From: Arenimonas oryziterrae DSM 21050 = YC6267
GTDB taxonomy: Bacteria > Pseudomonadota > Gammaproteobacteria > Xanthomonadales > Xanthomonadaceae
Length of the DNA: 64,000 bases
Direction of reading: 5' to 3'
Assembly: GCF_000420545.1 (NCBI RefSeq)
Contig: NZ_ATVD01000001.1
Coordinates: 806,001 to 870,000, forward strand
Below the pieces are notes generated by a model. That model did no database searches, had not been told where the DNA came from, and worked only from the letters and a program-made list of their open reading frames with translations. Each line of letters opens with the position of its first letter. Position 1 is the stretch's first letter. Shown one piece after another: positions 37,764 to 48,380 of the stretch. The position numbers and the translations under genes are program-made.

Positions 37764-39080
37764 ATGGCAGCTTCAGCTTCTACTGTTTACAGCGACCACC
37801 TTGCGACAATCAAGGCGCGGACCGACCTGGCGCTGCAAAAATGCGGTTTTGATCACATGATCATTACTTCCGGGATCGCCAAGTACCGATTCCTGGACGA
37901 TATGCATTATCCGTTCAAGGCCAATCCGCATTTCCTGCACTGGCTGCCGCTGACCCAGCATCCGTACAGCTGGATCGCGTACACGCCGGGCAAAAAGCCC
38001 GTGCTCGCCTACTACCAGCCTGACGACTACTGGCATGTGCCGCCCACGGCGCCGGAAGGCGACTGGGTGGAACATTTCGACATACGCATCCTGTCCGAGC
38101 CGGCGGACGCCGTACACCACCTGCCGAGCACCGGCCGGTCCGCCATCATTGGCGAAGACGACTCCGGCCTGCCGGGTTTCGCGCCCAACAATCCCGAGTC
38201 GGTGCTCAACGCGCTGCATTTCCAGCGCGCTTACAAAACGCCGTACGAACTCTCGCGCCAGCGTCTGGCGCAACGCCGCGCGGTGCCGGGACATCTGGCC
38301 GCGCGCGCCGGTTTCCTCGCGGGACAGTCGGAAGCGCAGATCCACGCCGCCTACCTGGCCGCTACCGGTCACACCGATCCGGACCTGCCCTACAACAACA
38401 TCATCGGCCTCAACGAAAACGGCGCGACGCTGCACTACCAGTACAAAAACACGCAGGCACCGGCGCAGCACCGCGCGCTGCTGATCGATGCCGGCGCGGA
38501 AGTCGACGGCTACGCGTCCGACATCACGCGCACCTGGGGCAATGGCGACGCGCACTTCCAGGCCCTGATCGATGCGGTCGAACGCGAACAACTGGCGCTG
38601 TGCGCGAACGTGCGCGCCGGCACGGACTATCGCGATCTGCACCTGGACTGCCATCTGCGCCTGGGCCGCGTGCTCAAGGCGCTGGACATCGTCGACATGG
38701 ACCCGGGCGCGATGCTGGAAACCGGCGTGACCTCGACCTTCTTCCCGCACGGCCTGGGCCATCCGATCGGCCTGCAGGTGCACGACATCGCCGGCTACAC
38801 CGACGAAAACGGCCAGCTCATCCCGCGCCCCGCCGGCCATCCGTTCCTGCGCATGACGCGCACGCTGGCGCCCGGCATGGTGGTCACGATCGAGCCGGGC
38901 CTGTATTTCATCCCGACGCTGCTGGCCAAACTCAAAGAAAGCCAACACGGCCACGCGGTGAACTGGAAAAACGTCGAGCACCTCGCGAAATTCGGCGGCG
39001 TGCGCATCGAAGACGAAGTGCACTGCACCGACGGCGCTCCGGAAAACCTCACCCGCGATGCGTTTGCCGAATTGAGCTGA
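37764..39080 (+). CDS. pepQ: Xaa-Pro dipeptidase PepQ
   Basis: A 438-residue cytoplasmic prolidase of the M24B family, close to the usual PepQ length. Metal ligands are visible in LLIDAGAEVDGYASDITRTW (two Asp), FPHGLGHPIGLQVHD (His), VTIEPGLYF (Glu) and FGGVRIEDEVH (Glu). It should cleave X-Pro dipeptides and, as in other PepQ enzymes, may hydrolyse organophosphates. It is divergent from the CHASE-GGDEF-EAL gene, with 63 bp between the starts. Confidence 0.96.
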   Translation: MAASASTVYSDHLATIKARTDLALQKCGFDHMIITSGIAKYRFLDDMHYPFKANPHFLHWLPLTQHPYSWIAYTPGKKPVLAYYQPDDYWHVPPTAPEGDWVEHFDIRILSEPADAVHHLPSTGRSAIIGEDDSGLPGFAPNNPESVLNALHFQRAYKTPYELSRQRLAQRRAVPGHLAARAGFLAGQSEAQIHAAYLAATGHTDPDLPYNNIIGLNENGATLHYQYKNTQAPAQHRALLIDAGAEVDGYASDITRTWGNGDAHFQALIDAVEREQLALCANVRAGTDYRDLHLDCHLRLGRVLKALDIVDMDPGAMLETGVTSTFFPHGLGHPIGLQVHDIAGYTDENGQLIPRPAGHPFLRMTRTLAPGMVVTIEPGLYFIPTLLAKLKESQHGHAVNWKNVEHLAKFGGVRIEDEVHCTDGAPENLTRDAFAELS

Positions 39081-39107
39081 GCAAACGTGGCCCTAGGTCG
39101 CAGCGGC

Positions 39108-39223
39108 GACCCGAGGGGCTAGCCGCGACGACCGCTCGGTCGCAAGCGCCATCCGTGGCCAGCTCACGAGCGGCCATGCCGGCCATCCTGGCCGGCATTT
39201 CGTCGCGGCTAGCCCCTCGGGTC
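39108..39223. repeat. Structured inverted-repeat element, copy A
   Basis: A perfect 24-bp inverted repeat (39108-39131 with 39200-39223) encloses two further hairpins that fill nearly the whole loop: 39132-39138 with 39167-39173, and 39176-39185 with 39189-39198. The folded form would be a three-way junction with almost no unpaired bases. The inner core at 39133-39172 is homologous to the core of copy B in reverse orientation. It lies in a non-coding gap between pepQ and valS. Confidence 0.85.
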
Positions 39224-39295
39224 ACCACTGCTCGAAGCAAGTTTCGCGAGAGTCAGAAGCGACAAGCTCTTCGTTCACCCTTCCAATCTGCTCGA

Positions 39296-39427
39296 GCGTC
39301 GGCGACCGGCGGGGGCATCGTGGGTGGAGTGAAGGCCATGGATGGCCGTAACGGTCGCTCGTGCGCTGGCCAGGATGGCGCTCGCGCCCGAGCGACCACC
39401 GACGATGCCCCCGCCGGTCGCCGACGC
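39296..39427. repeat. Structured inverted-repeat element, copy B
   Basis: A perfect 26-bp inverted repeat (39296-39321 with 39402-39427) encloses a 5-bp hairpin (39334-39338 with 39343-39347) and a 9-bp hairpin (39353-39361 with 39389-39397). Read on the minus strand, its core (39356-39394) matches copy A's core at 36 of 40 positions, with three substitutions and one indel. The outer arms of A and B are not alike. The last ~130 bp of the gap (39428-39560) are more AT-rich near 39475-39500 and probably hold the valS promoter, though no clear -35/-10 pair is seen. Confidence 0.85.
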
Positions 39428-39560
39428 GTGCGCCTCAGCCCAGATTTCCATCCGCATCGCGCCCAAAGCCCTGTTTTGATAGGATTTGGGTATCAATTCG
39501 ACCCGACAGCCGCCCGGCCCTGCGCCGGGCGTGCCGTCTTTGCCCTTTGCAGTGAGCCCC

Positions 39561-42308
39561 ATGGACAAGAGCTTCGAGCCGCAGACTTTCGAGACCAAGT
39601 GGTATTCCCATTGGGAGACCACCGGCTGCTTCAAGCCGTCCGGGACCGGCAAGCCCTACACCATCATGCTGCCCCCGCCGAACGTCACCGGCACCCTGCA
39701 CATGGGCCATGCCTTCCAGCACACCCTCATGGATGCCCTGGTCCGCTACCACCGCATGCGCGGCTTCGACACCCTCTGGCAGGTCGGTACCGACCATGCC
39801 GGCATCGCGACCGAAATGGTCGTCGGCCGCAACCTGTCCCGCGAGAATCTGACCCGCGACGGCCTTGGCCGCGACAAGTTCATCGAAAAAGTCTGGGAAT
39901 GGAAGAAGCAATCCGGCGACACCATCACCCGCCAGATGCGTCGCCTCGGCACGTCCGGCGACTGGAGTCGCGAACGCTTCACGATGGACGAGGGCCTGTC
40001 GAAGGCCGTCGTTGAAACCTTCGTGCGCCTGCACGAACAGGGCCTGATCTATCGCGGCCAGCGCCTCGTCAACTGGGACCCCGTGTTGAAGACCGCGATC
40101 TCGGATCTCGAAGTCGTCAGCGAAGAAGAAGACGGCAAGCTGTGGTCGATCTCGTATCCGCTCAGCAACGGCGACGGCGCCCTGGTCGTGGCGACCACGC
40201 GCCCCGAGACCATGCTCGGCGACACCGCCGTCATGGTGCATCCGGAGGACGAGCGCTATTCGCACCTGATCGGCCAGACCGTGCGCCTGCCGCTGAGCGA
40301 CCGCGAGATTCCGATCATCGCCGACGACTACGTCGATCGCGAGTTCGGCACCGGTGTCGTCAAGGTCACGCCGGCGCACGACTTCAACGACTACGCCGTC
40401 GGCCAGCGTCACGGCCTGCCGATGATCAACATCCTCACGCCGACCGCCGAGATCAACGACAACGCCCCGGCCAAATACCGCGGCCTGGACCGCTATGTCG
40501 CGCGCAAGGCCGTGCTCGCCGATCTCGAGGCCGCCGGCCTGCTGGTCGAAGAGAAAAAACACAAACTGCAGGTCCCGCGCGGCGATCGCACCGGCCAAGT
40601 CATCGAGCCTTATCTGACCAACCAGTGGTTCGTGAAAATGGACACGCTGGCGGCGCGCGGCCTGGAACTCGTCGAGAACGGCTCGGTGCGTTTCGTGCCC
40701 GAGAACTGGATCAGCACCTATCGCCACTGGATGAGCAACATCCAGGACTGGTGCATCTCGCGCCAGCTGTGGTGGGGCCACCAGATTCCGGCGTGGTACG
40801 ACGCGAACGGCAAGATCTATGTCGGTCGCGACGAAGCCGAAGTCCGGCGCGTGCACGATCTCGCTGCTGACGTGGCGCTGACGCGCGAAAGCGACGTCCT
40901 TGAGACCTGGTTCTCGTCCGCCCTGTGGTCGCACAGCACGCTCGGCTGGCCCGACGGCGGCGACATGGCGAAATACGATTTCTCCAAGCGCCTGCCGACG
41001 TCGGTGCTCGTCACCGGCTTCGACATCATTTTCTTCTGGGTTGCCCGGATGATCATGATGACCGACCACTTCACCGGCGAAGTGCCGTTCAAGGACGTCT
41101 ATATCACCGGCCTGGTGCGCGACAAGGACGGACAGAAGATGTCCAAGTCCAAGGGCAACGTGCTCGACCCGATCGACATCATCGACGGCATCACCCTTGA
41201 GGCATTGATCGCGAAGCGTACGACCGGTCTGATGAAACCGACCGACGCGCCGAAGATCGAGAAAGCCACGGCCAAGGAATTTCCGGACGGCATCCCGGCC
41301 TTCGGCGCCGACGCACTGCGCTTCACCTTCGCTTCGCTCGCGACCCATGGTCGCGACATCAAGTTCGATCTCAATCGCGCCGAAGGCTACAAGAACTTCT
41401 GCAACAAGCTGTGGAACGCCGCGCGCTTCGTGCTGATGAACTGCGAGGATTTCGCTGCTGCCGGCGCGCCCGAGCCCAAGACCGACGCTGAGCGCTGGAT
41501 CCTGCACAGCTTGCAGAACATGCTGCTGAATGTGGAGAAAGGTTACGAAGACTACCGCTTCGACCAGGTCGCGCAGTCGCTGTACGAATTTGCCTGGAAC
41601 GAGTATTGCGACTGGTTCCTGGAGCTGGCCAAGCCCGCCCTGACCGGCGACGACCCGGTCGCGGCCAACAGCACGCGACACACCCTGCTGTATGTGCTCG
41701 AGATCCTGCTGCGCGCGCTGCATCCGCTGATTCCCTTCATCACCGAGGAAATCTGGCACGCCGTGGCACCCAAGATCGGCGTCGGTGGCGAGTCGATCAG
41801 CACGCAGCCCTATCCCGAATTCGACGCCGGCTTGATGAATCCGACCGCCGCGAACGACATCGAATGGCTCAAGGCGGCGGTCACCCAGCTGCGCTCGATC
41901 CGCAGCCAGATGACGATCGCACCGAACAAGGCTATTCCCCTGCTGCTCGAAGGCCAGGCCGACGACGAAGGCCAGATCGCGCGGCATAGCGCCTCGCTGA
42001 AATTCCTGGCGCGTCTGGAATCGATCGAATGGCTGCAGGGCGAGGCGCCGGCCACGGCGATGGCACCCCTGGGCGGCCTCAAGTTCCATATCCCGCTGGC
42101 CGGCCTCATCGACCTGTCCGCGGAAAAATCGCGCCTGGAAAAAGAGATCAAGCGCATCCAGGGCGAGATCGGCAAATGCCAGGGCAAGCTCGCCAGCGAC
42201 ACCTTCGTCGCCAACGCGCCGGCGGCCGTGGTCGAACAGGAACGCACGCGCCTGGGGGACTGGAACAACCAGCTCAGCGCCCTGCTCGAGCAACAAAAAC
42301 GCCTGTGA
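39561..42308 (+). CDS. valS: Valyl-tRNA synthetase
   Basis: A 915-residue class I aminoacyl-tRNA synthetase charging tRNA-Val. The HIGH motif appears in [15 protein letters not shown] (about 41-55) and KMSKS in [14 protein letters not shown]. The CP1 editing domain, anticodon-binding domain and C-terminal coiled coil ([20 protein letters not shown]) are all present. The ATG at 39561 starts the canonical MDKSFEPQ; a TTG 25 codons earlier keeps the frame open but is not family-like. It converges with rimI. Confidence 0.98.
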   Translation: MDKSFEPQTFETKWYSHWETTGCFKPSGTGKPYTIMLPPPNVTGTLHMGHAFQHTLMDALVRYHRMRGFDTLWQVGTDHAGIATEMVVGRNLSRENLTRDGLGRDKFIEKVWEWKKQSGDTITRQMRRLGTSGDWSRERFTMDEGLSKAVVETFVRLHEQGLIYRGQRLVNWDPVLKTAISDLEVVSEEEDGKLWSISYPLSNGDGALVVATTRPETMLGDTAVMVHPEDERYSHLIGQTVRLPLSDREIPIIADDYVDREFGTGVVKVTPAHDFNDYAVGQRHGLPMINILTPTAEINDNAPAKYRGLDRYVARKAVLADLEAAGLLVEEKKHKLQVPRGDRTGQVIEPYLTNQWFVKMDTLAARGLELVENGSVRFVPENWISTYRHWMSNIQDWCISRQLWWGHQIPAWYDANGKIYVGRDEAEVRRVHDLAADVALTRESDVLETWFSSALWSHSTLGWPDGGDMAKYDFSKRLPTSVLVTGFDIIFFWVARMIMMTDHFTGEVPFKDVYITGLVRDKDGQKMSKSKGNVLDPIDIIDGITLEALIAKRTTGLMKPTDAPKIEKATAKEFPDGIPAFGADALRFTFASLATHGRDIKFDLNRAEGYKNFCNKLWNAARFVLMNCEDFAAAGAPEPKTDAERWILHSLQNMLLNVEKGYEDYRFDQVAQSLYEFAWNEYCDWFLELAKPALTGDDPVAANSTRHTLLYVLEILLRALHPLIPFITEEIWHAVAPKIGVGGESISTQPYPEFDAGLMNPTAANDIEWLKAAVTQLRSIRSQMTIAPNKAIPLLLEGQADDEGQIARHSASLKFLARLESIEWLQGEAPATAMAPLGGLKFHIPLAGLIDLSAEKSRLEKEIKRIQGEIGKCQGKLASDTFVANAPAAVVEQERTRLGDWNNQLSALLEQQKRL

Positions 42309-42334
42309 TCAGGCGGTAACGCGGGCCACCGAAG

Positions 42335-42829
42335 TCAGAGCTTCGGCGGCCACTGCGATTCGGGCGCGAGCAATTCCATCGCCATGACGATCGCGTCCTC
42401 GCGACCTTTCGCGGCCGGGTAGTAGTTCGGGCGCCGGCCGATCTCGTTGAAACCTTCGTCGTTGTACAAGGCGATCGCGTTCGGATTCGACGGCCGCACT
42501 TCCAGGAACACGCGGTCGGACATGTGCCAGCGCGCCAGATCGATCAGACGTCGCAACAATCGCCGGCCGTGGCCATGCCCCTGGTGCTCGGGTGCGACGC
42601 AGACATTGAGCACATGCGCTTCGCCGGCCGCGCAGCTGAGCACGCCATAGCCGATGATGCCCGCGCGCGCCTCGAACACCCAGCACTGGTGGCCGATGCG
42701 CAGGCAGTCGCGGAAGATGCCGGCCGTCCAGGGAAATTCATAGGCGCGCTGTTCGATCGCGATGACCGCGTCGATGTCGGTCTGGCGCATCGGCCGCAGT
42801 TGCGACGCGTCGGCGGCTTGCGCGTTCAT
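42335..42829 (-). CDS. rimI: Ribosomal protein S18-alanine N-acetyltransferase RimI
   Basis: A 164-residue GNAT acetyltransferase that acetylates the N-terminal Ala of S18. The acetyl-CoA loop is visible as VAPEHQGHGHGRRLL, and the C-terminal FLEVRPSNPNAIALYNDEGF and GRRPNYYP are RimI hallmarks. It starts 4 nt after the stop of the small upstream gene 42834-43118, so the two are likely one operon with pssA. Confidence 0.94.
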   Translation of the reverse strand: MNAQAADASQLRPMRQTDIDAVIAIEQRAYEFPWTAGIFRDCLRIGHQCWVFEARAGIIGYGVLSCAAGEAHVLNVCVAPEHQGHGHGRRLLRRLIDLARWHMSDRVFLEVRPSNPNAIALYNDEGFNEIGRRPNYYPAAKGREDAIVMAMELLAPESQWPPKL

Positions 42830-42833
42830 CGCG

Positions 42834-43118
42834 TCAGTGACCGCGGCGCAGGGCCCGCAGTTGCGGCCACAGCGTCCGCTTGCCGCGCGGATCGCGGCGC
42901 AGGGCCTCGAGATCGGTGATCAGGGCCGCGATGTCGCGCCCGTTGGCGGCGCGCTGCAGGGCTTGCAGCAGTTTTCCCGCGCTTGCCGGTGCAGCCGTCG
43001 CGGCCGGCGCATCGCTGTCCGCCATCGGCGCAACCGGCGCCACGGCGACACCCGCGCGCTGGTAGAGCGTGTAGCCCATCGCACCGAGCAAACGCTGCTG
43101 TTCGCCGGACCAGCTCAT
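42834..43118 (-). CDS. Small protein upstream of rimI, possible DNA polymerase III psi subunit
   Basis: A 94-residue protein with no recognised domain. Its N-terminus (MSWSGEQQRLLGAMGYTLYQ) resembles the N-terminal peptide of HolD, which binds the clamp loader, and in E. coli holD lies just upstream of rimI. A middle Ala/Pro-rich stretch (about 28-48) and a C-terminal helical, basic part follow. It is shorter than E. coli HolD (137). It overlaps the pssA stop by 4 nt. The assignment is positional and weak; otherwise hypothetical. Confidence 0.6.
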   Translation of the reverse strand: MSWSGEQQRLLGAMGYTLYQRAGVAVAPVAPMADSDAPAATAAPASAGKLLQALQRAANGRDIAALITDLEALRRDPRGKRTLWPQLRALRRGH

Positions 43119-43918
43119 GCGACCGGCTTGCGCATCACTTTCGTCCAGACCCAGTACGCGGGACCGGACAGGGCATACAGCAGGGCCAGCGCCAGCAGCA
43201 CGCGCGGCGGATCGACCATCAGCGCGACCAGCACGCCCACCACCAGCAACATCGCCCAGAACGGCACGCGCTCGCTCTTCTTGGCATCGGTGCCGCTCGT
43301 CGCCGGGGACTCCTCGGCCTTGGCGCCGCCCTTGAAGCTCGTGTACCGGATCCGGCTGACCATCAGCAGCGCGCAGGCCACCGTCACCGCCGCCGCGACG
43401 TAGCGCAGGGATTCACCGCTGAACTGGAAGTCGTTCATCGACCAGACGAAGGACATCATCACCGCCGCCGAGGACGGGCTGTTCAAGCCGATGAACCAGC
43501 GCTTGTCGACGACGCCGACCTGGGTGTTGAAGCGCGCCAGGCGCAGGGCCGCACAAGCGACGTAGAGGAAGGCCGCCGCCCAGCCGAGCTTGCCGGCCAG
43601 CGGCCCGTCGAGTTTCAGCGCGACCAGGGCCCAGTGATACATCACCAGGGCCGGCGCCATGCCGAAGCTGATCAGGTCGGCAAGCGAGTCGTACTGCACG
43701 CCGAATTCGCTGCTCGTCCCGGTCAGGCGCGCGACCCGGCCGTCGACGCCGTCGAACAGCGCGGCGACGAACACCGCCACGCAGGCCGGCACGAACTGGC
43801 CGTTGGCCGCGGACAGGATCGCGTAAAAGCCCGAGAACAAGCCGCAGGTGGTGAGCAGGTTCGGCAGCAGGTAGATATGGCGGCTGCGCGGGCGCGGGCG
43901 GTCGTCGGTCGGTTCCAT
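43115..43918 (-). CDS. pssA: CDP-diacylglycerol-serine O-phosphatidyltransferase
   Basis: A 267-residue inner-membrane enzyme making phosphatidylserine, the precursor of phosphatidylethanolamine. The CDP-alcohol phosphotransferase motif is complete: DGVDGRVAR, then GVQYDSLAD at the correct spacing (about residues 56-81). About seven to eight hydrophobic segments follow, as in the membrane-bound (type II) PssA. A charged loop lies near residue 210. The ATG at 43918 gives the standard start; the frame is open far upstream, but that is antisense to the DUF4124 genes. Confidence 0.94.
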   Translation of the reverse strand: MEPTDDRPRPRSRHIYLLPNLLTTCGLFSGFYAILSAANGQFVPACVAVFVAALFDGVDGRVARLTGTSSEFGVQYDSLADLISFGMAPALVMYHWALVALKLDGPLAGKLGWAAAFLYVACAALRLARFNTQVGVVDKRWFIGLNSPSSAAVMMSFVWSMNDFQFSGESLRYVAAAVTVACALLMVSRIRYTSFKGGAKAEESPATSGTDAKKSERVPFWAMLLVVGVLVALMVDPPRVLLALALLYALSGPAYWVWTKVMRKPVA

Positions 43919-44020
43919 GCGAGGAGTGTAACGGCTACGCCCGGCGGCCCATAGCCGCCCGCTTGCCAGCGGGGGTCGGGGGTGATAACTAGATCGCGTC
44001 GACCCCCCGCGGAGGCTGCC

Positions 44021-44392
44021 ATGTCCCGTCCAACCCTGCTTGCCATCGCCTTGCTCGTCGCGTTGCCCCTGCTCGCCTCGGCCGAGGATCGCGTCTACAA
44101 ATGGACCGATGCCAATGGCGTGGTCCACTACACCCAGATCGAACCGGACAAGGTTCGCAGCCAGGCGCGGGACATCAAGGTCCACACGCCGGAAGTCGCG
44201 CCGCCGAAGCCGACGCCCGAAGACACCGCCTGCCTGCGCGCGAAATTGAGCCTGGATCTGCTGGCGAAGGGCACGGCCCTGGTCATCGACAAGGACGGCG
44301 ACGGCCAGACCGAACGGATGACGGACGAAGATCGCGCCGCCGCCAAGGACCTCGCGGAACGGCAGGTCGCCGCCTTCTGCAAGACCCCGTAA
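44021..44392 (+). CDS. DUF4124 domain-containing secreted protein
   Basis: A 123-residue protein with a signal peptide (1-21, cleaved near ASAED) and the DUF4124 motif VYKWTDANGVVHYTQIEP (about 24-41). DUF4124 is a short beta-hairpin module in envelope proteins of gammaproteobacteria; its function is unknown. The rest is charged, with two Cys that could pair. GGAGG lies 5 nt upstream of the ATG. It is followed 16 bp later by a second DUF4124 gene. Confidence 0.82.
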   Translation: MSRPTLLAIALLVALPLLASAEDRVYKWTDANGVVHYTQIEPDKVRSQARDIKVHTPEVAPPKPTPEDTACLRAKLSLDLLAKGTALVIDKDGDGQTERMTDEDRAAAKDLAERQVAAFCKTP

Positions 44393-44408
44393 CCGGCGCG
44401 GGCGCGCC

Positions 44409-44693
44409 GTGAAGCTGTTCCTGGCTATCCTCGCCGGCGTCCTGTTGGCCGCTGGCCTGACCTGGTGGAATCGCCATGAAACCCCGCGCACGGCATCCGA
44501 CCCGGGGGCGGGCGACGAGACCGCACGCCGCGACGCCAACGCGCCCCACCCGCTCTATCGCTGGCGCGATGCGAACGGTGTGCTGCAGATCACCGACCAG
44601 CCGCCCAAAGGCCGTCACTACGAAAAGGTCACGCTGCGCGCGGACCAGAACGTGATTTCGAGCAGCGCGCCAGCGCCCGAGCCGCCGAACTGA
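44409..44693 (+). CDS. Small DUF4124-type membrane-anchored protein
   Basis: A 94-residue protein starting at GTG 44409. A hydrophobic N-terminal segment (about 2-20) acts as signal or anchor, and the DUF4124-like motif [18 protein letters not shown] lies at about 49-66. It is 16 bp downstream of another DUF4124 gene and on the same strand, so the two probably form an operon. Function unknown. Confidence 0.75.
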   Translation: MKLFLAILAGVLLAAGLTWWNRHETPRTASDPGAGDETARRDANAPHPLYRWRDANGVLQITDQPPKGRHYEKVTLRADQNVISSSAPAPEPPN

Positions 44694-44748
44694 GCGGACG
44701 GCCCGCTACAATGGCCGCTTCCCGTCTTCGAAGCCCGCCAGCCCGCCC

Positions 44749-46449
44749 ATGCGCCTGTCCCAGTTCCACCTCTCGACCTCGAAAGAAACCCCCGCCGACG
44801 CCGAAGTGATCAGCCACCAGCTGATGCTCAAGGCCGGCATGATCCGCAAGCTCGCCGCCGGCCTGTACACCTGGTCGCCGCTGGGCCTGCGCGTGTTGCG
44901 CAATGTCGAGCGCGTGGTCCGCGAGGAAATGAACCGCGCCGGCGCGATCGAAATGCTGATGCCCTCGATCCAGCCGAAGGAATTGTGGGAAGAAACCGGT
45001 CGCTGGCAGAAATTCGGCGGCCAGCTGCTGAAGATCCGCGACCGCAAGGACGCCGAGTACGCCTACGGCCCGACGCACGAGGAAGTGGTCACCGATTTCG
45101 CGCGCAACGAGCTGCGCAGCTACAAGCAGTTGCCGCTGAACGTGTACCAGATCCAGACCAAGTTCCGCGACGAGATCCGCCCGCGCTTCGGCGTGATGCG
45201 CGCACGCGAGTTCCTGATGAAGGACGCCTACTCGTTCCACCTCACTGCGGAATCGATGGCCGTCACCTATCAGGCGATGTACGACGCGTATTCGCGCATC
45301 TTTACGCGCCTGGGCCTCAAGTTCCGTGCGGTCAACGCCGACACCGGCGCGATCGGCGGCAGCGCCTCGCATGAATTCCACGTGCTCGCCGATTCGGGCG
45401 AAGACGCGATCGCGTTCTCGGACGGCTCCGACTACGCCGCGAACACCGAAATGGCCGAGGCGCTGGCGCCCGGTCCGCGCGCGCCGGCGAGCGCGGCGAT
45501 GGCGAAAGTCGTCACGCCCTGGCAGCGCACCTGCGAGGAAGTCGCCAAGCTGCTCGGCATCGAACTCGCGAGCACGGTGAAATCGGTCGCGATGATCGGC
45601 GAGCAGGGCTTCGTGCTCGCGCTCGTGCGCGGCGACCACATGGTCAACGAGATCAAGCTGGCGAAGCTGCCGGGCCTGGCGGAATACCGTCTCGCGACGG
45701 AAGCGGAAATCCTTGCGCACCTCGGCAGCGAGCCGGGCTTCCTCGGCCCGGTGAAACCGCTGCAGCCCATCACCGTCATCGCCGATCGCAGCGTCGCCGC
45801 GATGGCCGACCTGGTCGTCGGCGCCAACGAAAAAGGCTTCCACCTCACCGGCGTGAACTGGGGTCGGGATCTGCCCGAGCCGGACCTGGTCGCCGACATC
45901 CGCAACGCCGTCGCCGGCGATCCCTCGCCCGACGGCCAGGGCACGCTGGGCATCGCGCGCGGCATCGAAGTTGGCCACGTGTTCCAACTCGGCCAGAAAT
46001 ACGCCGAGGCGATGAAGGCCACCGTGCTCGATGCCGAAGGCAAGGCGCAGGTGATGTTCATGGGCTGCTACGGCATCGGCGTGAGCCGCATCGTCGCCGC
46101 GGCGATCGAACAGAACTTCGATGCAAATGGCATCTGCTGGCCCGAGCCGATGGCGCCGTGGCGCGTCGCGGTGTGCATCATCAATCCGAAAAACGATCCG
46201 GCCGTGGTCGAAGCAGCGCAGGCGCTGTACATCGACCTCAATGCGCGCGGTGTCGACGCCTGCCTCGACGATCGTGGTCTGCGTCCGGGCGTGATGTTCG
46301 GCGACATGGAACTGATCGGCATCCCGCACCGCGTCGTCGTGTCCGAACGCGGCTTGGCGGCCGGCACCTTCGAGTACCGCGCGCGTCGTGACGCCGAAGC
46401 GGTCAATCTCGATCGCGCTGCCCTGTTCGCGCAGCTCGGCCTGGAGTGA
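44749..46449 (+). CDS. proS: Prolyl-tRNA synthetase (bacterial type)
   Basis: A 566-residue class II synthetase charging tRNA-Pro. It begins [20 protein letters not shown] and has the motif 2 region with [20 protein letters not shown], the YbaK-like editing insert (about 225-390, which removes misacylated alanine), motif 3 near [17 protein letters not shown], and the C-terminal anticodon-binding domain. The length fits the bacterial type with the insert. No clear terminator follows; the 199 bp to fabA hold a 7-bp hairpin at 46491-46508 without a T-tract. Confidence 0.98.
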   Translation: MRLSQFHLSTSKETPADAEVISHQLMLKAGMIRKLAAGLYTWSPLGLRVLRNVERVVREEMNRAGAIEMLMPSIQPKELWEETGRWQKFGGQLLKIRDRKDAEYAYGPTHEEVVTDFARNELRSYKQLPLNVYQIQTKFRDEIRPRFGVMRAREFLMKDAYSFHLTAESMAVTYQAMYDAYSRIFTRLGLKFRAVNADTGAIGGSASHEFHVLADSGEDAIAFSDGSDYAANTEMAEALAPGPRAPASAAMAKVVTPWQRTCEEVAKLLGIELASTVKSVAMIGEQGFVLALVRGDHMVNEIKLAKLPGLAEYRLATEAEILAHLGSEPGFLGPVKPLQPITVIADRSVAAMADLVVGANEKGFHLTGVNWGRDLPEPDLVADIRNAVAGDPSPDGQGTLGIARGIEVGHVFQLGQKYAEAMKATVLDAEGKAQVMFMGCYGIGVSRIVAAAIEQNFDANGICWPEPMAPWRVAVCIINPKNDPAVVEAAQALYIDLNARGVDACLDDRGLRPGVMFGDMELIGIPHRVVVSERGLAAGTFEYRARRDAEAVNLDRAALFAQLGLE

Positions 46450-46648
46450 TCGAGCACGCGGACGTCGTGCGGCGACCGCGCAATCGGCAAGGCCCCGCAC
46501 CCGGGGCCGCGTCGCATACGTCGCCGTAGGGGATAAGCCAATCAAGGCCTTGGAAAGTACGCCCCTGTATGTAGTCGCGGAGTGTCACGGGGCATGTGAA
46601 TAATTCGGGTTGAGTCGCCGTCCCTGCGACGTTCAAGGAAGACCCTCG

Positions 46649-47158
46649 ATGCAAGCCTCTTTTTCGCGCGAACAGCTCATCGCCTGCGGCCATGGCGAGA
46701 TGTTCGGGCCCGGCAACGGCCGCCTGCCCTTGCCCAACATGCTGATGCTCGATCGCATCACGCACATCGACGACGACGGCGGCGTGCACGGCAAGGGTCA
46801 GATCCGCGCCGAACTCGACATCCACAAGGACCTGTGGTTTTTCGGCTGCCATTTCGAAGGCGATCCGGTGATGCCCGGTTGCCTGGGCCTGGATGCGATG
46901 TGGCAGTTGGTCGGCTTCTTCCTTTGCTGGAAACAGAACCCCGGCCGCGGTCGCGCGCTCGGCGTGGGCGAGGTGAAATTTGCGGGCCAGGTTTTGCCGA
47001 CCGCAAAACTGGTGAGTTACGTTATCGATATCAAGCGGGTGGTCGAACGCAAACTGGTGCTCGCCATCGCCGACGCCAAGATGTTCGTAGACGGCCGCGA
47101 GATCTATACCGCGACCGACCTGCGCGTCGGCCTGTTCACTTCCACCGATTCGATGTGA
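46649..47158 (+). CDS. fabA: 3-hydroxydecanoyl-ACP dehydratase/isomerase FabA
   Basis: A 169-residue bifunctional enzyme that makes the cis-3 double bond of unsaturated fatty acids. The active-site His (H68, in [14 protein letters not shown]) and Asp (D82, in CLGLDAMWQ) are present. The ATG at 46649 is chosen because AAGGAAG lies 7 nt upstream; the frame is open 13 codons further. It is followed 7 bp later by fabB. No FabR- or DesT-like operator was recognised in the upstream 199 bp. Confidence 0.97.
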   Translation: MQASFSREQLIACGHGEMFGPGNGRLPLPNMLMLDRITHIDDDGGVHGKGQIRAELDIHKDLWFFGCHFEGDPVMPGCLGLDAMWQLVGFFLCWKQNPGRGRALGVGEVKFAGQVLPTAKLVSYVIDIKRVVERKLVLAIADAKMFVDGREIYTATDLRVGLFTSTDSM

Positions 47159-47165
47159 GTCCGTC

Positions 47166-48377
47166 ATGAAACGCGTCGTCATCACCGGCCTCGGCCTGAC
47201 TTCCTGCCTCGGCAACGACCGCCAGACCGTGACGGCCGCCCTGCGCGACAGCCGCGCCGGTATCCGCGCGATTCCCGAATACGCCGAACTGGGTTTTCGC
47301 AGCCAGGTCGGCGGCGTGGTCGAAGCCGACCTCGACGGCCGCATCGACCGCAAGCTGCGCCGTTTCATGGCCGACACCGCCGCCTTCGCCTATCTGTCGA
47401 TGGAAGACGCACTCGCCGATGCCGGCCTGGCGCGCGACCAGGTGTCCGATCCGCGCATCGGCGTGATCGCCGGTTCCGGTGGCGGCTCCTGCGCCAACCA
47501 GGTCGACGCCGCCGATCTTCTGCGTGCCAAGGGCGTGCGCCGCGTCGGTCCGTACATGGTCACGCGCACGATGACCTCGACGGTCTCGGCCAATCTCGCG
47601 ACCGCGTTCGGCATCCGCGGCGTGAACTATTCGATCGCTTCGGCCTGCGCGACCTCCGCCCATTGCATCGGCGCGGCGATGGAGCAGATCCAGCTGGGCA
47701 AGCAGGACATGGTTTTCGCCGGCGGCGGCGAGGAACTGCACTGGTCGCAGACGATGCTGTTCGACGCGATGGGCGCGCTGTCATCCAAGTACAACGCGAC
47801 GCCGGAACGCGCCTCGCGCGCCTACGACGCCGAACGCGATGGTTTCGTCATCGCCGGCGGCGGCGGCATGGTCGTGGTCGAATCGCTCGACCATGCGCAG
47901 GCCCGTGGCGCGCGCATCCTCGCCGAGATCGTCGGCTACGGCGCGACCTCGGACGGCGCCGACATGGTCGCGCCCTCGGGCGAAGGCGCGGCACGCTGCA
48001 TGCGCCAGGCGCTGGCGACGGTCGACGGCCCGATCGACTACCTCAACACGCACGGCACCTCCACGCCGGTCGGCGATCTGGCCGAACTGGGCGCGATCAA
48101 GGACGTGTTCGGTGACGCGGTGCCGCCGTTCTCCTCAACCAAGTCCTTGTCGGGCCATTCGCTCGGCGCGGCCGGCGTGCACGAGGCGATCTACTGCCTG
48201 CTGATGATGCAGGGCGGCTTCATCGCCGGCTCGGCGAACATCGACCAGGTCGATCCCGCGGCCGAGGGCATGCCGCTGGTGCGCGTGTCGCGCGACGCGA
48301 AGCTCGATACCGTGATGTCGAACAGCTTCGGTTTCGGCGGCACCAATGCCACGCTGGTGCTGCGCCGCTGGCCGTAA
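47166..48377 (+). CDS. fabB: 3-oxoacyl-ACP synthase I FabB
   Basis: A 403-residue condensing enzyme extending the unsaturated acyl chains begun by FabA. The Cys-His-His triad is visible: C161 in SACATSAH, H296 in [11 protein letters not shown] and H331 in [13 protein letters not shown]. Length fits FabB (about 404-406). It lies 7 bp after fabA in one operon, the standard anaerobic unsaturated fatty acid pathway arrangement in gammaproteobacteria. Confidence 0.97.
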   Translation: MKRVVITGLGLTSCLGNDRQTVTAALRDSRAGIRAIPEYAELGFRSQVGGVVEADLDGRIDRKLRRFMADTAAFAYLSMEDALADAGLARDQVSDPRIGVIAGSGGGSCANQVDAADLLRAKGVRRVGPYMVTRTMTSTVSANLATAFGIRGVNYSIASACATSAHCIGAAMEQIQLGKQDMVFAGGGEELHWSQTMLFDAMGALSSKYNATPERASRAYDAERDGFVIAGGGGMVVVESLDHAQARGARILAEIVGYGATSDGADMVAPSGEGAARCMRQALATVDGPIDYLNTHGTSTPVGDLAELGAIKDVFGDAVPPFSSTKSLSGHSLGAAGVHEAIYCLLMMQGGFIAGSANIDQVDPAAEGMPLVRVSRDAKLDTVMSNSFGFGGTNATLVLRRWP

Positions 48378-48380
48378 GCG

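Noticed and set aside
39049-39652. Short open frames within the pepQ-valS gap
   Set aside because: They run through the inverted repeats, have no ribosome sites and translate to low-complexity or palindromic peptides.
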